A DNA stretch of 64,000 nucleotides from G963662985 sp963662985. Its GTDB lineage: Bacteria; Chloroflexota; Anaerolineae; Anaerolineales; UBA11579. Positions within the stretch are counted from its first letter, which is position 1. The number at the start of each line of letters is the position of its first letter. The stretch lies in assembly GCA_963662985.1 (NCBI GenBank), contig OY760067.1, forward strand, positions 1,240,001-1,304,000, read 5' to 3'. Below the pieces are notes generated by a model, which had not been told where the DNA came from, did no database searches, and was given only the letters and a program-made list of their open reading frames with translations. Positions 8,103-15,807 of this stretch are shown here, in pieces. Position numbers and translations under genes: made by a program.

Positions 8103-9071
8103 ATGAAAAAGAAATTATTACCAATCATCACTGTCCTAACCCTCGTCTCAATCATCCTTGCTGCCTGTGCTAGTGCCAGTAACGATGCCACTTATCAAAA
8201 AAGTATCACCAATGAAGGATTTTATATGGAAGATTCAGCAGACATGGAAATGCTTGCCGAAGCTCCCTCAATGTCAGCCCGCAGTGACACAAACACCTAC
8301 GGAAACACAGATGGCAGCCCCACCGGAACCAGCGTTCAAACAGATCGCATGATCATCAAAAACGCCAACATGACCATCGTTGTAGAAGACCCCAAATCTG
8401 CCCTCAACCAAGTTGCCACCTTAGCAGAATCACAAGGCGGCTTCATCGTCTCCTCCAATGTCTCTGAACACGAAACTTATGAAGGAAAAATCTACTACTC
8501 TGCCGATATCTATGTGCGTGTTCCTGCCGATAAATTTGACAGCACTCTCAATGATATTCAAGAAATTGCCTACTCCATCGACTACCAAAGTGTCACCGGA
8601 CAAGATGTCACCTCTGAATATGTAGATCTTGAATCAGAATTACGCAGCCTTGAATTAGCAGAAGAACAACTCACCAAGATTATGGATGAAGCTTGGGATA
8701 CTCAAGACGTCCTCAATGTCTTCCGTGAACTGCAAAACATTCAAAGCCAAATTGAGGTCATCAAAGGCCGCATGAAATACCTCAAAGAATCATCCACCTA
8801 TTCCTCCATCAGCGTCAACTTCCAAGCCAAAACCACTGTCGAACCCATCACCATTGGCAAATGGTCACCCAAAGGCATCGCCGCCGACGCGCTTCAAGCC
8901 CTCGTCAACTTTGGCAAAGGCCTCATCAACTTCCTCATTTGGTTCTTGATCTTCGCCCTCCCCATCCTCGTCCTCATTGCTTTGGTCATTTGGTTCTTAG
9001 TTTGGATGATTAAAAAACTCTTCAAACGAACAAAGAAAAACAGTAAAAAAGCAGAAAAAGAACAAGAGTAA
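8103..9071 (+). CDS. DUF4349 domain lipoprotein
   Basis: 322 residues. Lipoprotein signal peptide with lipobox LAAC (cysteine about residue 22). A low-complexity linker is followed by the DUF4349 core (IIKNANMTIVVEDPKSALNQ, GGFIVSSNVSE, VRVPADKFD, EYVDLESELRSLE). A predicted coiled coil runs to about 230. A C-terminal hydrophobic helix (FLIWFLIFALPILVLIALV) is followed by a basic lysine-rich tail, so the folded part faces outside. DUF4349 proteins are often linked to envelope stress. The upstream GGGAAC/CGTTA promoter suggests ECF-sigma control. The biochemical role is unknown. Confidence 0.9.
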   Translation: MKKKLLPIITVLTLVSIILAACASASNDATYQKSITNEGFYMEDSADMEMLAEAPSMSARSDTNTYGNTDGSPTGTSVQTDRMIIKNANMTIVVEDPKSALNQVATLAESQGGFIVSSNVSEHETYEGKIYYSADIYVRVPADKFDSTLNDIQEIAYSIDYQSVTGQDVTSEYVDLESELRSLELAEEQLTKIMDEAWDTQDVLNVFRELQNIQSQIEVIKGRMKYLKESSTYSSISVNFQAKTTVEPITIGKWSPKGIAADALQALVNFGKGLINFLIWFLIFALPILVLIALVIWFLVWMIKKLFKRTKKNSKKAEKEQE

Positions 9072-9082
9072 AACATAAAAAA

Positions 9083-9112
9083 AAAGAGGATGTCAAAATT
9101 GACATCCTCTTT
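9083..9112. terminator. Bidirectional terminator between convergent genes
   Basis: AAAGAGGATGTC (9083-9094) and GACATCCTCTTT (9101-9112) form a perfect 12-bp stem with a 6-base loop, with A and T runs on the two sides. It serves the plus-strand DUF4349 gene and the minus-strand FMN reductase gene. Confidence 0.9.
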
Positions 9113-9130
9113 CTAAAAAATGGGGTTTAT

Positions 9131-9682
9131 TTATTCGCCAGCTTCCCAATTAACCAAAGCTTCTTGCAACATATTCACTTTAGTCTTCAATTCCAAAGCC
9201 TTCACTTCATCCTTCAAGCCATCTTCAGAGTAAACATCATTAAAGTTACCCAAAGAAAAATTAGCTACCACATTCCCACCATACCATCGGAAAGCTTCCA
9301 CAGCGATTCCCAGAACTTTTTGTCCACCACGTCCTCCCGGAGAGGCCGCCATCAACAACATTGGCTTATTCTTCCAAACTTCCATCTCAATTCGGGAGAC
9401 CCAGTCAAACATGTTCTTAAATGCGGTTGAATAATTCCCATTGTGTTCTGCCAAAGAAATCACAAATCCATCCACAGATGCAAAAATATCATTAATCTTA
9501 TACGCATTCTCAGGAATCCCCTGTTCTCTTTGAATATCCACACTATAAATCGGCATCGGATAATCATTCAAATCAAACAACACCACTTCCACATCATCCA
9601 ACATGTTCGCAGCATAGAGCGCCAATCGTCGGTTCAGTGAATTTCTATTCAAACTGCCACCCATTGCTAAAACTTTTTTCAT
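9131..9682 (-). CDS. NAD(P)H-dependent FMN reductase-type flavoprotein
   Basis: 183 residues, flavodoxin-like fold. GGSLNRNSLNRRLALYAA is the phosphate-binding loop, and SLAEHNGNYSTAFKNMFDW and MLLMAASPGGRGGQ are the classic motifs of the NADPH-dependent FMN reductase family. It reduces free or bound flavin, or quinone/azo substrates, using NAD(P)H. An AGGAG site precedes the ATG. It lies downstream of the LLM oxidoreductase gene on the same strand, so it may supply reduced flavin to that enzyme. Confidence 0.9.
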   Translation of the reverse strand: MKKVLAMGGSLNRNSLNRRLALYAANMLDDVEVVLFDLNDYPMPIYSVDIQREQGIPENAYKINDIFASVDGFVISLAEHNGNYSTAFKNMFDWVSRIEMEVWKNKPMLLMAASPGGRGGQKVLGIAVEAFRWYGGNVVANFSLGNFNDVYSEDGLKDEVKALELKTKVNMLQEALVNWEAGE

Positions 9683-9725
9683 CGTAAATAACTCCTAAAT
9701 AATAAATAATTTCATAATAAAACAA

Positions 9726-10760
9726 TTAAGCATTCACCACCGGAATCACTTCATTGCCAATTAACTCAATTGCGTCCATCACTTGCGTATGGCTCAGTCC
9801 AGCGTTATCCATCTGGAAAGTAAATCGATCAATGCCGCCCAACGCTTCACTATGTCGGCGAATCTTCGCGGCAATCTCTTCAGGGCTACCCACCATTAAA
9901 GCACCCAACTCATCATTTTGAGCTTCAAAACCTTCACGAGTCACAGGAGGCCACCCTCGTTCTTTTCCAATCTGTGTAAACTGCTTCGCATATCCCGGGT
10001 AAAACGCTTCAACAGCCTCTTCATGTGTCTTTGCCACATAACCCAAAGAATGTAAACCCACCTTCAAATCTTCGGGGGCAAACCCTGCCTTCTCTCCTTC
10101 CCGACGATACAAATCGATCAAAGGACGGAAGCGATGGGTTTGTCCACCGATCACTGCCACCATCAAAGGTAACCCTAATCGGCCTGCTCGTGCAAATGAA
10201 GCTGGTGTGCCACCTACGCCTAGCCACACCGGTAGTTTTTCCTGCATTGGTCGTGGATAAACAGCCTGTTGGAACAAAGCTGGGCGAAATTCACCTGCCC
10301 AAGTCACTTCCACTTTCTCACGAATCTTCAGCAACAGATCCAATTTTTCTTCAAAAATCGCATCATAATCCTCCAAATTCAAACCAAACAACGGGAAGGA
10401 TTCAATAAAAGACCCTCGCCCCACCACCATCTCAGCGCGTCCACCTGAAATCAAATCTAAAGTAGCAAAATTCTGAAACGCACGCACTGGGTCAGCCGCA
10501 CTCAACACCGTCACTGCACTCGTCAAATGAATTCGTTTTGTACGGGCAGCTGCTGCAGCCAAAATCACCACATTTGCAGAATCCAAAAATTCTTCGCGAT
10601 AATGTTCACCAATTCCAAATACATCCAATCCCATTGCATCCGCATGTTCAATTCGGGTGATCAATTTTTCCAAAGAAACTGCATCCGCATGTTTGCCATC
10701 AGCCTGCATTGTTTCTTGTTTTTTTCCAGCAAAACTATCAATTCCAATTTCCATTTCCAT
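9726..10760 (-). CDS. LLM-class flavin-dependent oxidoreductase
   Basis: About 344 residues from the chosen ATG. A TTG six codons upstream is also in frame, but GGAAGGAAAG is placed correctly for the inner ATG. Luciferase-like monooxygenase family: EMEIGIDSF, GLDVFGIGEHYREEF, LTSAVTVLSAADPVRAFQNFATLD, GRAEMVVGRGSF, LPVWLGVGGTPAS. Such enzymes use FMNH2 and oxygen, or F420. The substrate is unknown. A TetR-type operator lies immediately upstream and matches another at the promoter of the neighbouring TetR gene, so the enzyme is probably induced when that repressor releases. Confidence 0.92.
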   Translation of the reverse strand: MEMEIGIDSFAGKKQETMQADGKHADAVSLEKLITRIEHADAMGLDVFGIGEHYREEFLDSANVVILAAAAARTKRIHLTSAVTVLSAADPVRAFQNFATLDLISGGRAEMVVGRGSFIESFPLFGLNLEDYDAIFEEKLDLLLKIREKVEVTWAGEFRPALFQQAVYPRPMQEKLPVWLGVGGTPASFARAGRLGLPLMVAVIGGQTHRFRPLIDLYRREGEKAGFAPEDLKVGLHSLGYVAKTHEEAVEAFYPGYAKQFTQIGKERGWPPVTREGFEAQNDELGALMVGSPEEIAAKIRRHSEALGGIDRFTFQMDNAGLSHTQVMDAIELIGNEVIPVVNA

Positions 10761-10786
10761 TATTGGCTTTCCTTCCAATATACCTA

Positions 10787-10804
10787 TATAGACCAGTTAG
10801 TATA
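10787..10804. promoter_or_regulatory. TetR (LmrA/YxaF-like) operator upstream of the LLM gene
   Basis: TATAGACCAGTTAGTATA. It shares ACCAGTyAGTATA with the second site at 11420-11438 (inverse orientation). It resembles the Bacillus LmrA/YxaF box (ATAGACCRGTC-type) as recalled from the literature. Confidence 0.65.
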
Positions 10805-10838
10805 ATTTTCTTTCAAAAAAATAGAACGTCTAACATCC

Positions 10839-11411
10839 CTAATTCTTACTTGAAAATTCAATTAAGAACTTCATATCATTCGCCACATTTTCAATCAAAG
10901 TCACGTTCTTGCTCGTCCTGCTCAAAATCATCACACCTTCAATCGCTGCATGAATTGTCAATGCCAAAGACTGTGCCTTCTCTTCAGAAAACCCACCATC
11001 GATCAACTTCTTTGCCACCACATCCTGATAGTCCTGATATCCCTTCGCACAAGCTGTGCGAATCCGCTCAGAAGTGTTCGAAGCCTCCAGAGCCACTGCC
11101 GCAATCGGTGCACCTGTGCCACAGCTCTCACCCATATTATTCATAATCCCCAAAATCAACGCATAAACTGCCTCAGCAGGTTCAGCAAACTGTTGCATCA
11201 CCTCATCCGCATGGCTAGAAATATAAGCCATCCGTTGTTTCACAGATTCAGACGCAATCTCTTCCTTCCCTTCTGGGAAATAATAATACAAAGAGCCCCG
11301 TGGAGTCCCACTCTCTTTTACAATCTCATTCAAGCCAGTCGCATGATAGCCCTGTCTTTCAAACAAATGAGAGGTAGCATTAAGAATTTTTTGTCTTGTA
11401 TCTTTTACCAT
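10839..11411 (-). CDS. TetR/AcrR family repressor (LmrA/YxaF-like)
   Basis: 190 residues. N-terminal helix-turn-helix: RQKILNATSHLFERQGYHAT then LNEIVKESGTPRGSLYYYFP. The GTPRGSLYYYFPEGKEEI signature is typical of the LmrA/YxaF branch of TetR repressors. The C-terminal ligand domain contains a conserved cysteine region (GESCGTGAPIAAVALEAS). Its promoter region and that of the adjacent LLM oxidoreductase carry the same operator, indicating autoregulation plus control of the neighbour. The inducer is unknown. Known relatives respond to flavonoids or lincomycin. Confidence 0.92.
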   Translation of the reverse strand: MVKDTRQKILNATSHLFERQGYHATGLNEIVKESGTPRGSLYYYFPEGKEEIASESVKQRMAYISSHADEVMQQFAEPAEAVYALILGIMNNMGESCGTGAPIAAVALEASNTSERIRTACAKGYQDYQDVVAKKLIDGGFSEEKAQSLALTIHAAIEGVMILSRTSKNVTLIENVANDMKFLIEFSSKN

Positions 11412-11419
11412 GTTGTTAT

Positions 11420-11438
11420 TATACTGACTGGTTAGTAG
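11420..11438. promoter_or_regulatory. Autoregulatory operator of the TetR gene
   Basis: TATACTGACTGGTTAGTAG lies 9-27 bases upstream of the TetR start. Its reverse complement contains ACCAGTCAGTATA, matching the site at 10787 except for one base. It overlaps the likely -10 region. Confidence 0.65.
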
Positions 11439-11514
11439 AAAATCAAGCTCTCAAGAGTAGTATTAATAAATCACTAACCTTATCCGATTTATCGAAATAC
11501 CCCCATTACTACTT

Positions 11515-12012
11515 TTACTCAAACCCATCAAAATCTTTTGGAATCGCCAACCCAAACTTTTCACACAGCAACTTCACATCATGAAAATCATTCGCATCCA
11601 CTTCATACCCACTATGATAGTCCACCAAAATTTTCGGCTCAATACACCGCACCTTTCGCCCTCCAATCACACCTTCCCCTTGCCATGCCTCCCATTCATA
11701 TGCCACCCCAAATACATTCCGCTTCTCTTCATCAAACGTACACGAATGAAAATCAATCAATCGCCCATTCGCATCCCCCATCACAAAATTGCACTCCCAC
11801 GTATCATCTCGTGGCACATCCACAAATCCTCGTTCACTCAAAAGCGCCCGCATCTTGGGCACATCCGCATGCAACACTGCCACATCCAAATCTTCATGCA
11901 CCCTCGTCTGCCGTCCCAGCAACGCATCCACCGCCCATCCCCCATCAATCACCACCAACATCCCCTCATCCTCAAACAAACTCACAATCTCCACCACATC
12001 TTCTATTTTCAT
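11515..12012 (-). CDS. Nucleotidyltransferase of the LinB/ANT(2'')-like family
   Basis: 165 residues. DGGWAVDALLGRQTRVHEDLDVAV contains the GG-W plus D-x-D metal-binding signature of the nucleotidyltransferase superfamily. CNFVMGDANGRLIDFHSC carries a third acidic residue. Size and motif order match the small nucleotidyltransferases that include lincosamide and aminoglycoside adenylyltransferases. Most chromosomal members have unknown substrates, so a resistance role is not implied. It stands alone, divergent from the next gene. Confidence 0.8.
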   Translation of the reverse strand: MKIEDVVEIVSLFEDEGMLVVIDGGWAVDALLGRQTRVHEDLDVAVLHADVPKMRALLSERGFVDVPRDDTWECNFVMGDANGRLIDFHSCTFDEEKRNVFGVAYEWEAWQGEGVIGGRKVRCIEPKILVDYHSGYEVDANDFHDVKLLCEKFGLAIPKDFDGFE

Positions 12013-12119
12013 TTTTTATTCCTCATAATTATTTTTAATTATTATACAAATAAATAACGATAGTCTCAAAGCTTCAGTTAGTACTATAATAATAAAAATT
12101 AAGAAAAGGGAGATATTAA

Positions 12120-12899
12120 ATGGGAGCTTGGGGAGCAGGATTATACAGTGATGACTTAGCATGTGATATGAAAGATGATTACAAAGATTTGCTTGGTGAT
12201 GGATTTGATGAGCCACAAGCCATGCAAAAAATTCAAGAATCATATCAAACTGAAATGCAAGATTATGATAATAAGACAGTTTTCTGGTTAGTCCTAGCAG
12301 ACCTTCAATGGCGACATGGACGTCTTCAAGAAGAAGTAAAACAAAAAGCAATTCAAATAATTGATGAAGGCGAAGATCTTCTAAAATGGGAACATGATCG
12401 TTCCTTGCTTTATCGGCGTAAACAAACCCTCAATAAACTAAAAGAAAAACTAATTTCTCCTCAACCTGCTAAAAAGAAAGTTAAAAAGAGAATACTTGTT
12501 ACAACAACCTGGGAAGTAGGAGATATTTATAGTTACCAATTAGCTTCTAATAACTATATACTCTTACACGTAAATGAACTCCATACAGATTGTGGCGGAA
12601 CATATGCAAGCTTTGGAATTTTAAATTGGACAGGAGAAAAGATTCCATCGAAAAGAAAAATTAAAAAATTAAAATATAAAAATACAAATCGAGAAATTGG
12701 CAGTTTTGAAAAAGATTTTTTACCAAAGAAATATAAAAATGTAAAGTACAAAAATGGTTTTCTAGGATATTTTTCTCCGAAAAATGGTGGCTCAAAATTT
12801 ATACTAGAATATAAAAATATTCATCAAAAGCATAAAATTTTTGGGGGATTAGCTGTTTTTAATATATCCGTTGAAGAATTTTTATTATTTTTTTTTTGA
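12120..12899 (+). CDS. Conserved hypothetical protein starting MGAWGAG
   Basis: 259 residues. The first 120 resemble a family of bacterial proteins that begin MGAWGxG...DD...D...Y (here MGAWGAGLYSDDLACDMKDDY) and carry a predicted helical segment (FWLVLADLQWRHGRL). They are possibly DUF4259-related, but this is not certain. The C-terminal half (about 130-259) is lysine-, tyrosine- and isoleucine-rich with WEVGDIYSYQL, and I do not recognise it. AAGGGAG ribosome site. The gene is clearly more AT-rich than both neighbours and lacks their C/G strand skew, so it probably arrived recently. Function unknown. Confidence 0.65.
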   Translation: MGAWGAGLYSDDLACDMKDDYKDLLGDGFDEPQAMQKIQESYQTEMQDYDNKTVFWLVLADLQWRHGRLQEEVKQKAIQIIDEGEDLLKWEHDRSLLYRRKQTLNKLKEKLISPQPAKKKVKKRILVTTTWEVGDIYSYQLASNNYILLHVNELHTDCGGTYASFGILNWTGEKIPSKRKIKKLKYKNTNREIGSFEKDFLPKKYKNVKYKNGFLGYFSPKNGGSKFILEYKNIHQKHKIFGGLAVFNISVEEFLLFFF

Positions 12900-12941
12900 T
12901 TCTAAAAATCTTTAAAAATAATTTTTATATTTTAGTACTAT

Positions 12942-13319
12942 TCACCGCAATAAATCAGATTTCTGCAAAAACCGAATTCCCGCCAAAATCTGCCCCACTC
13001 TCTCCTCTGATAACCGCCCCACATACGCCCCTAAAACATCTTTCCTCACTGCAGAAATCTTTGAAACCTCCACCACACTCGCCTGTGCCAACCCACCTTC
13101 CCCCTGCATCAGCAAAACATTCCCCGGTAGCTGTGCCTTTTCCACATGGCTCGTCAACGCACACACAATCACCGTCCGCACTCGGCTATGATTAAACACA
13201 TCCTCCTGCACCACCACATAAGGGTGCCGAAACGTACCTAATTCAGGATTCTCTTCTACAGTCCCCTCAATCCAAAACACATCCCCTTGAAAAATTCTTC
13301 TTTCTTCCAACACACTCAT
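12942..13319 (-). CDS. MazF/PemK-family toxin-like protein
   Basis: 125 residues. FQGDVFWIEG, RHPYVVVQEDVFN, TVIVCALTS, GNVLLMQGEGGLAQASVVEVSKISAVRKD and VGRLSEERVGQI follow the order of MazF/PemK endoribonucleases (mRNA interferases). No antitoxin gene is adjacent. The start codon lies one base after the stop of the flavodoxin gene, so the two are co-transcribed. It could be an orphan toxin, a domesticated RNA-binding homologue, or be neutralised by an antitoxin elsewhere. The downstream side (12900-12941) holds no second small ORF. Confidence 0.8.
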   Translation of the reverse strand: MSVLEERRIFQGDVFWIEGTVEENPELGTFRHPYVVVQEDVFNHSRVRTVIVCALTSHVEKAQLPGNVLLMQGEGGLAQASVVEVSKISAVRKDVLGAYVGRLSEERVGQILAGIRFLQKSDLLR

Positions 13320-13320
13320 C

Positions 13321-13845
13321 TTATTCTTTGCTCAACAAAGGCAGCACTTCAGTCGCCCAATTCTTAATCGCATCCCAATCTCGATGATCGCCCTTTTCCC
13401 ACACCCCAAACAAAATACTAATCCAAAAAGCCACTCGTTTCCCAAAAGACTTAATCTTCTTCAAGTTCAACTCACCCGCAAAAACCCCTTCACTCACCGT
13501 CGGCACCAACGCCTGCACAGGGCTCAAAATCGTGCGCACATCTCCTTCATACTTCCCCGCATCCTTCATCGCCAAAGTCATACACACCAAAAATGCCGCA
13601 AAAGGTTTCTCACGCAGCACATCCTGATTCTCTTGCACAAAAGCAATCCCCTCTGGCAGCCAAGCTTTCCCCTGCACAGCGCTTCCCGCCACCACAGCAT
13701 CATATCCTGCTAAAGAACCAACCTCTCCCATAGGCAACACATCTACATCCATCCCTCCATCTGCAAACACATTACCAATCGTCTCCGCCACTCCCTTAGT
13801 TGAACCTGTTTCTGAAACATACGTTACCAAGATTTTTTTATTCAT
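13321..13845 (-). CDS. Flavodoxin-domain protein
   Basis: About 174 residues from the ATG with GAAGGTGAG ribosome site. A GTG five codons upstream is in frame but less well placed. KILVTYVSETGSTKGVAETIG is the FMN phosphate loop, and YDAVVAGSAVQGKAWLPEG and KPFAAFLVCMTLA follow. The layout matches menaquinone-dependent protoporphyrinogen oxidase (HemG)-like flavodoxins, although no heme genes are nearby. It may carry electrons in the cytoplasm. The MazF-like gene follows after one base. A strong terminator lies upstream at 13915-13952, insulating it from the diguanylate cyclase gene. Confidence 0.85.
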   Translation of the reverse strand: MNKKILVTYVSETGSTKGVAETIGNVFADGGMDVDVLPMGEVGSLAGYDAVVAGSAVQGKAWLPEGIAFVQENQDVLREKPFAAFLVCMTLAMKDAGKYEGDVRTILSPVQALVPTVSEGVFAGELNLKKIKSFGKRVAFWISILFGVWEKGDHRDWDAIKNWATEVLPLLSKE

Positions 13846-13914
13846 TTTTCTCACCTTCACACTAAACTATAAATTAATTTTATCAAATCTTTAATCAACA
13901 GTTGCAAGCAATTC

Positions 13915-13952
13915 TTAAATAAAAATAACGCGAATGCGTTATTTTTATTTAA
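13915..13952. terminator. 17-bp perfect terminator stem after the diguanylate cyclase gene
   Basis: TTAAATAAAAATAACGC and GCGTTATTTTTATTTAA pair perfectly around GAAT. On the minus strand it follows the diguanylate cyclase stop codon and is T-rich on its 3' arm. Confidence 0.85.
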
Positions 13953-13974
13953 GGAGAGAAAAAAAGAAATCCTA

Positions 13975-15102
13975 TTACAAATTTTCATAACAAACACTTC
14001 GGTTCCTTCCAGTACGTTTAGCTTGATAAAGTGCCTGATCTGCCTTAGATATCAATTCATCAATAGATTTAATCGTATCCAATTCTCCACAACTTGAAAT
14101 ACCAATACTGACCGTAATATTAATCATGTCCTCACCCACCTGGATTGGAGTATCTTGAATAATTTTACGGAATCGCTCAGCTGCAAGAAAAGATTGTTCA
14201 CAGTCAGTCTCTGGCATCAAAATAATAAACTCTTCACCGCCATAACGGGCAAATATATCGCTTTCACGCGAATTTAATTTGAGATTTTTACTTAAAGAAA
14301 TCAACACCTCATCACCAGCTTCATGCCCATAGCGATCATTCACTTTCTTAAAAAAATCAATATCGAACATCGCAATAGACATCGGTCGATGATAGCGAAT
14401 TGATTTTGAAAATTCTTTAGAACCAAGCGTAAAGAAATATCGCCGATTAAATAACCCTGTAAGAAAGTCAGTAATAGCCTGTTTTTTTAATTCTTCTTCC
14501 ACTTTAATCCGTTCGGCCATTTCCCTTTCAGCATCTTTAAGTGCATTCGACAACACTCTAACGAAAAAAAAGATGATCGCAAATATCAATAAAAACACCA
14601 TTGTAAAATCTATAGCGATAGTATAGGGACTTGAAAGTAGAGGAACTAATTTTCCATTTTCCTGAAGAAACGCCAACCACCAAAATGAAGCAATGCTGAT
14701 AATTGTAAACCCAATAAGCGCCCACCAATTTACCATAATTGCCGAACCCAGCATCAAACCAATAAAAACAAAAATTCCTGAATCATGAAGGCCAGCAAGC
14801 GTATGTGCATAATAAAATGCCACAATCCATCCCATTCCTAAAAGAAAGGAACTGACCAAATTGATATATCCTGCTCTTGCAAGAAAGTAGGCAGGAATCT
14901 GAAATAAACCAAAAAGGGCCAAAACCCAAATAGAATTTCTTTCAGTGCCAGCTCCTGTGATAATAGAAATTGGTACCTGAACAATTGCAAAGGCAAATAT
15001 AAGAATATTTGTAACATAAATTAATTTTGAAACACGTATCTTATGTTTGTTTTCAATGTTTGCGGGGGAATCAAATAAGTGTATAAAAAAGTTCTTTATC
15101 AT
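13975..15102 (-). CDS. Membrane-bound diguanylate cyclase (GGDEF)
   Basis: About 375 residues from the ATG preceded by AAAAGGAG. An upstream in-frame codon at 15129 lacks a site. The N-terminal 190 residues contain about six hydrophobic helices with no recognised sensory name. A short coiled coil (ALKDAEREMAERIKVEEELKKQ) leads to the GGDEF domain: DFLTGLFNRRYFF, FDIDFFKKVNDRYGHEAGDEV, active site RYGGEEF about residue 285. GGEEF predicts an active enzyme making c-di-GMP from two GTP. No RxxD inhibitory site stands directly before the motif. A c-di-GMP-I riboswitch with terminator lies in the leader, giving product feedback. Confidence 0.95.
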   Translation of the reverse strand: MIKNFFIHLFDSPANIENKHKIRVSKLIYVTNILIFAFAIVQVPISIITGAGTERNSIWVLALFGLFQIPAYFLARAGYINLVSSFLLGMGWIVAFYYAHTLAGLHDSGIFVFIGLMLGSAIMVNWWALIGFTIISIASFWWLAFLQENGKLVPLLSSPYTIAIDFTMVFLLIFAIIFFFVRVLSNALKDAEREMAERIKVEEELKKQAITDFLTGLFNRRYFFTLGSKEFSKSIRYHRPMSIAMFDIDFFKKVNDRYGHEAGDEVLISLSKNLKLNSRESDIFARYGGEEFIILMPETDCEQSFLAAERFRKIIQDTPIQVGEDMINITVSIGISSCGELDTIKSIDELISKADQALYQAKRTGRNRSVCYENL

Positions 15103-15143
15103 CGATTTACTCCTTTTTATAGTAAACAAGAAAACCGATTAAG

Positions 15144-15177
15144 AAAAAACGGACCTCGTAAGGAAATACAAAGTCCG
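15144..15177 (-). terminator. Riboswitch-controlled terminator
   Basis: On the minus strand CGGACTT pairs with AGGTCCG (one G-U) around a 19-base loop, followed by six T. It lies between the c-di-GMP aptamer and the ribosome site of the diguanylate cyclase gene, so it is the probable expression platform. Confidence 0.75.
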
Positions 15178-15207
15178 CAAATACATCTAACAACGTACTT
15201 TTCCTTC

Positions 15208-15281
15208 GGCGGCTTGGCAATCATGTCCCTTTCGAGAGGTAGACCCATAGCTTTGCGTCCCCGCCTTTCGACGAGTTTGCC
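15208..15281 (-). promoter_or_regulatory. c-di-GMP-I (GEMM-I) riboswitch aptamer
   Basis: The minus strand reads GGCAAACTCGTCGAAAGGCG, then GGGACGCAAAGCTATGGG, then TCTACCTCTCGAAAGGGACA, then TGATTGCCAAGCCGCC. The GCAAAC, GNRA loop (CGAAAG), GGGACGCAAAGC core and closing GCC are the GEMM-I consensus. It precedes a GGDEF gene, the classic partner. A possible extended -10 (TGCTATTCT, 15322-15330 on the minus strand) lies upstream. Whether ligand turns the gene on or off cannot be read directly. Confidence 0.9.
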
Positions 15282-15330
15282 ATTATCGGGAAGATAATTC
15301 TTCTCTTTTTTTATTACTCACAGAATAGCA

Positions 15331-15522
15331 TATTTTATTGAATAAATACCTTTCAAATGTGCAAAGAAAATCAGAAAAATTTACTTCAATATAATTTTGA
15401 GTAGCCATTCAGCTTGATTCAAATCGAAAGATAACAAAAAAGGATAAAGAATTCTAGTTATCAAATCTCAATTCAATAAAGCTTAGTCTAAAGAATTTTA
15501 AAAACCCCATATTCTTTAAAAT
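15331..15522. other. AT-rich spacer, nothing recognised
   Basis: About 190 bases between the riboswitch promoter region and the tRNA-Val terminator. No ORF, tRNA-like fold or strong inverted repeat was seen. Confidence 0.5.
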
Positions 15523-15548
15523 AAAAAAACCACCAAATGGTGGTTTTT
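15523..15548 (-). terminator. tRNA-Val terminator
   Basis: AAAAACCACCA and TGGTGGTTTTT stem with two-base loop. On the minus strand it ends in a T-run directly after the tRNA-Val gene. Confidence 0.85.
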
Positions 15549-15553
15549 GACTG

Positions 15554-15627
15554 TGGGCTGGATAGGACTCGAACCTACGACCTTTGCGATGTCAACGCAA
15601 CGCTCTAACCAACTGAGCTACCTGCCC
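15554..15627 (-). tRNA. tRNA-Val (anticodon GAC)
   Basis: On the minus strand: acceptor GGGCAGG with CCAGCCC, TAGCTCAGTTGGTTAGAGC D-arm, anticodon stem TTGCG/CGCAA with loop TTGACAT (GAC), T-arm GTAGGTTCGAGTCCTAT, discriminator A. No CCA is encoded. The fifth acceptor pair is A-A, a mismatch that is unusual but tolerated in some tRNAs. Confidence 0.93.
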
Positions 15628-15639
15628 GAAGCGAATGAA

Positions 15640-15667
15640 ATTATACCATGACCCACCAAAAGAGCAA
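15640..15667 (-). promoter_or_regulatory. tRNA-Val promoter
   Basis: The minus strand shows TTGCTC, a 16-base spacer and TGGTATAAT (extended -10). The tRNA begins 12 bases after the -10 box. Confidence 0.6.
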
Positions 15668-15807
15668 GGAAATTCATCTCATCAACCATTCATTTTCCAA
15701 ATCAATATAAAACAACTTTTTCATCACATCATAACCTCAACTTCACACAACCTTAATCATCACTCATTACAATACACTTGAAAATAAAAACAAAAAAGGA
15801 AATCATC

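Noticed and set aside
15079..15297. Plus-strand frame over the c-di-GMP riboswitch
   Set aside because: It is antisense to a conserved RNA aptamer and has no homologous look.
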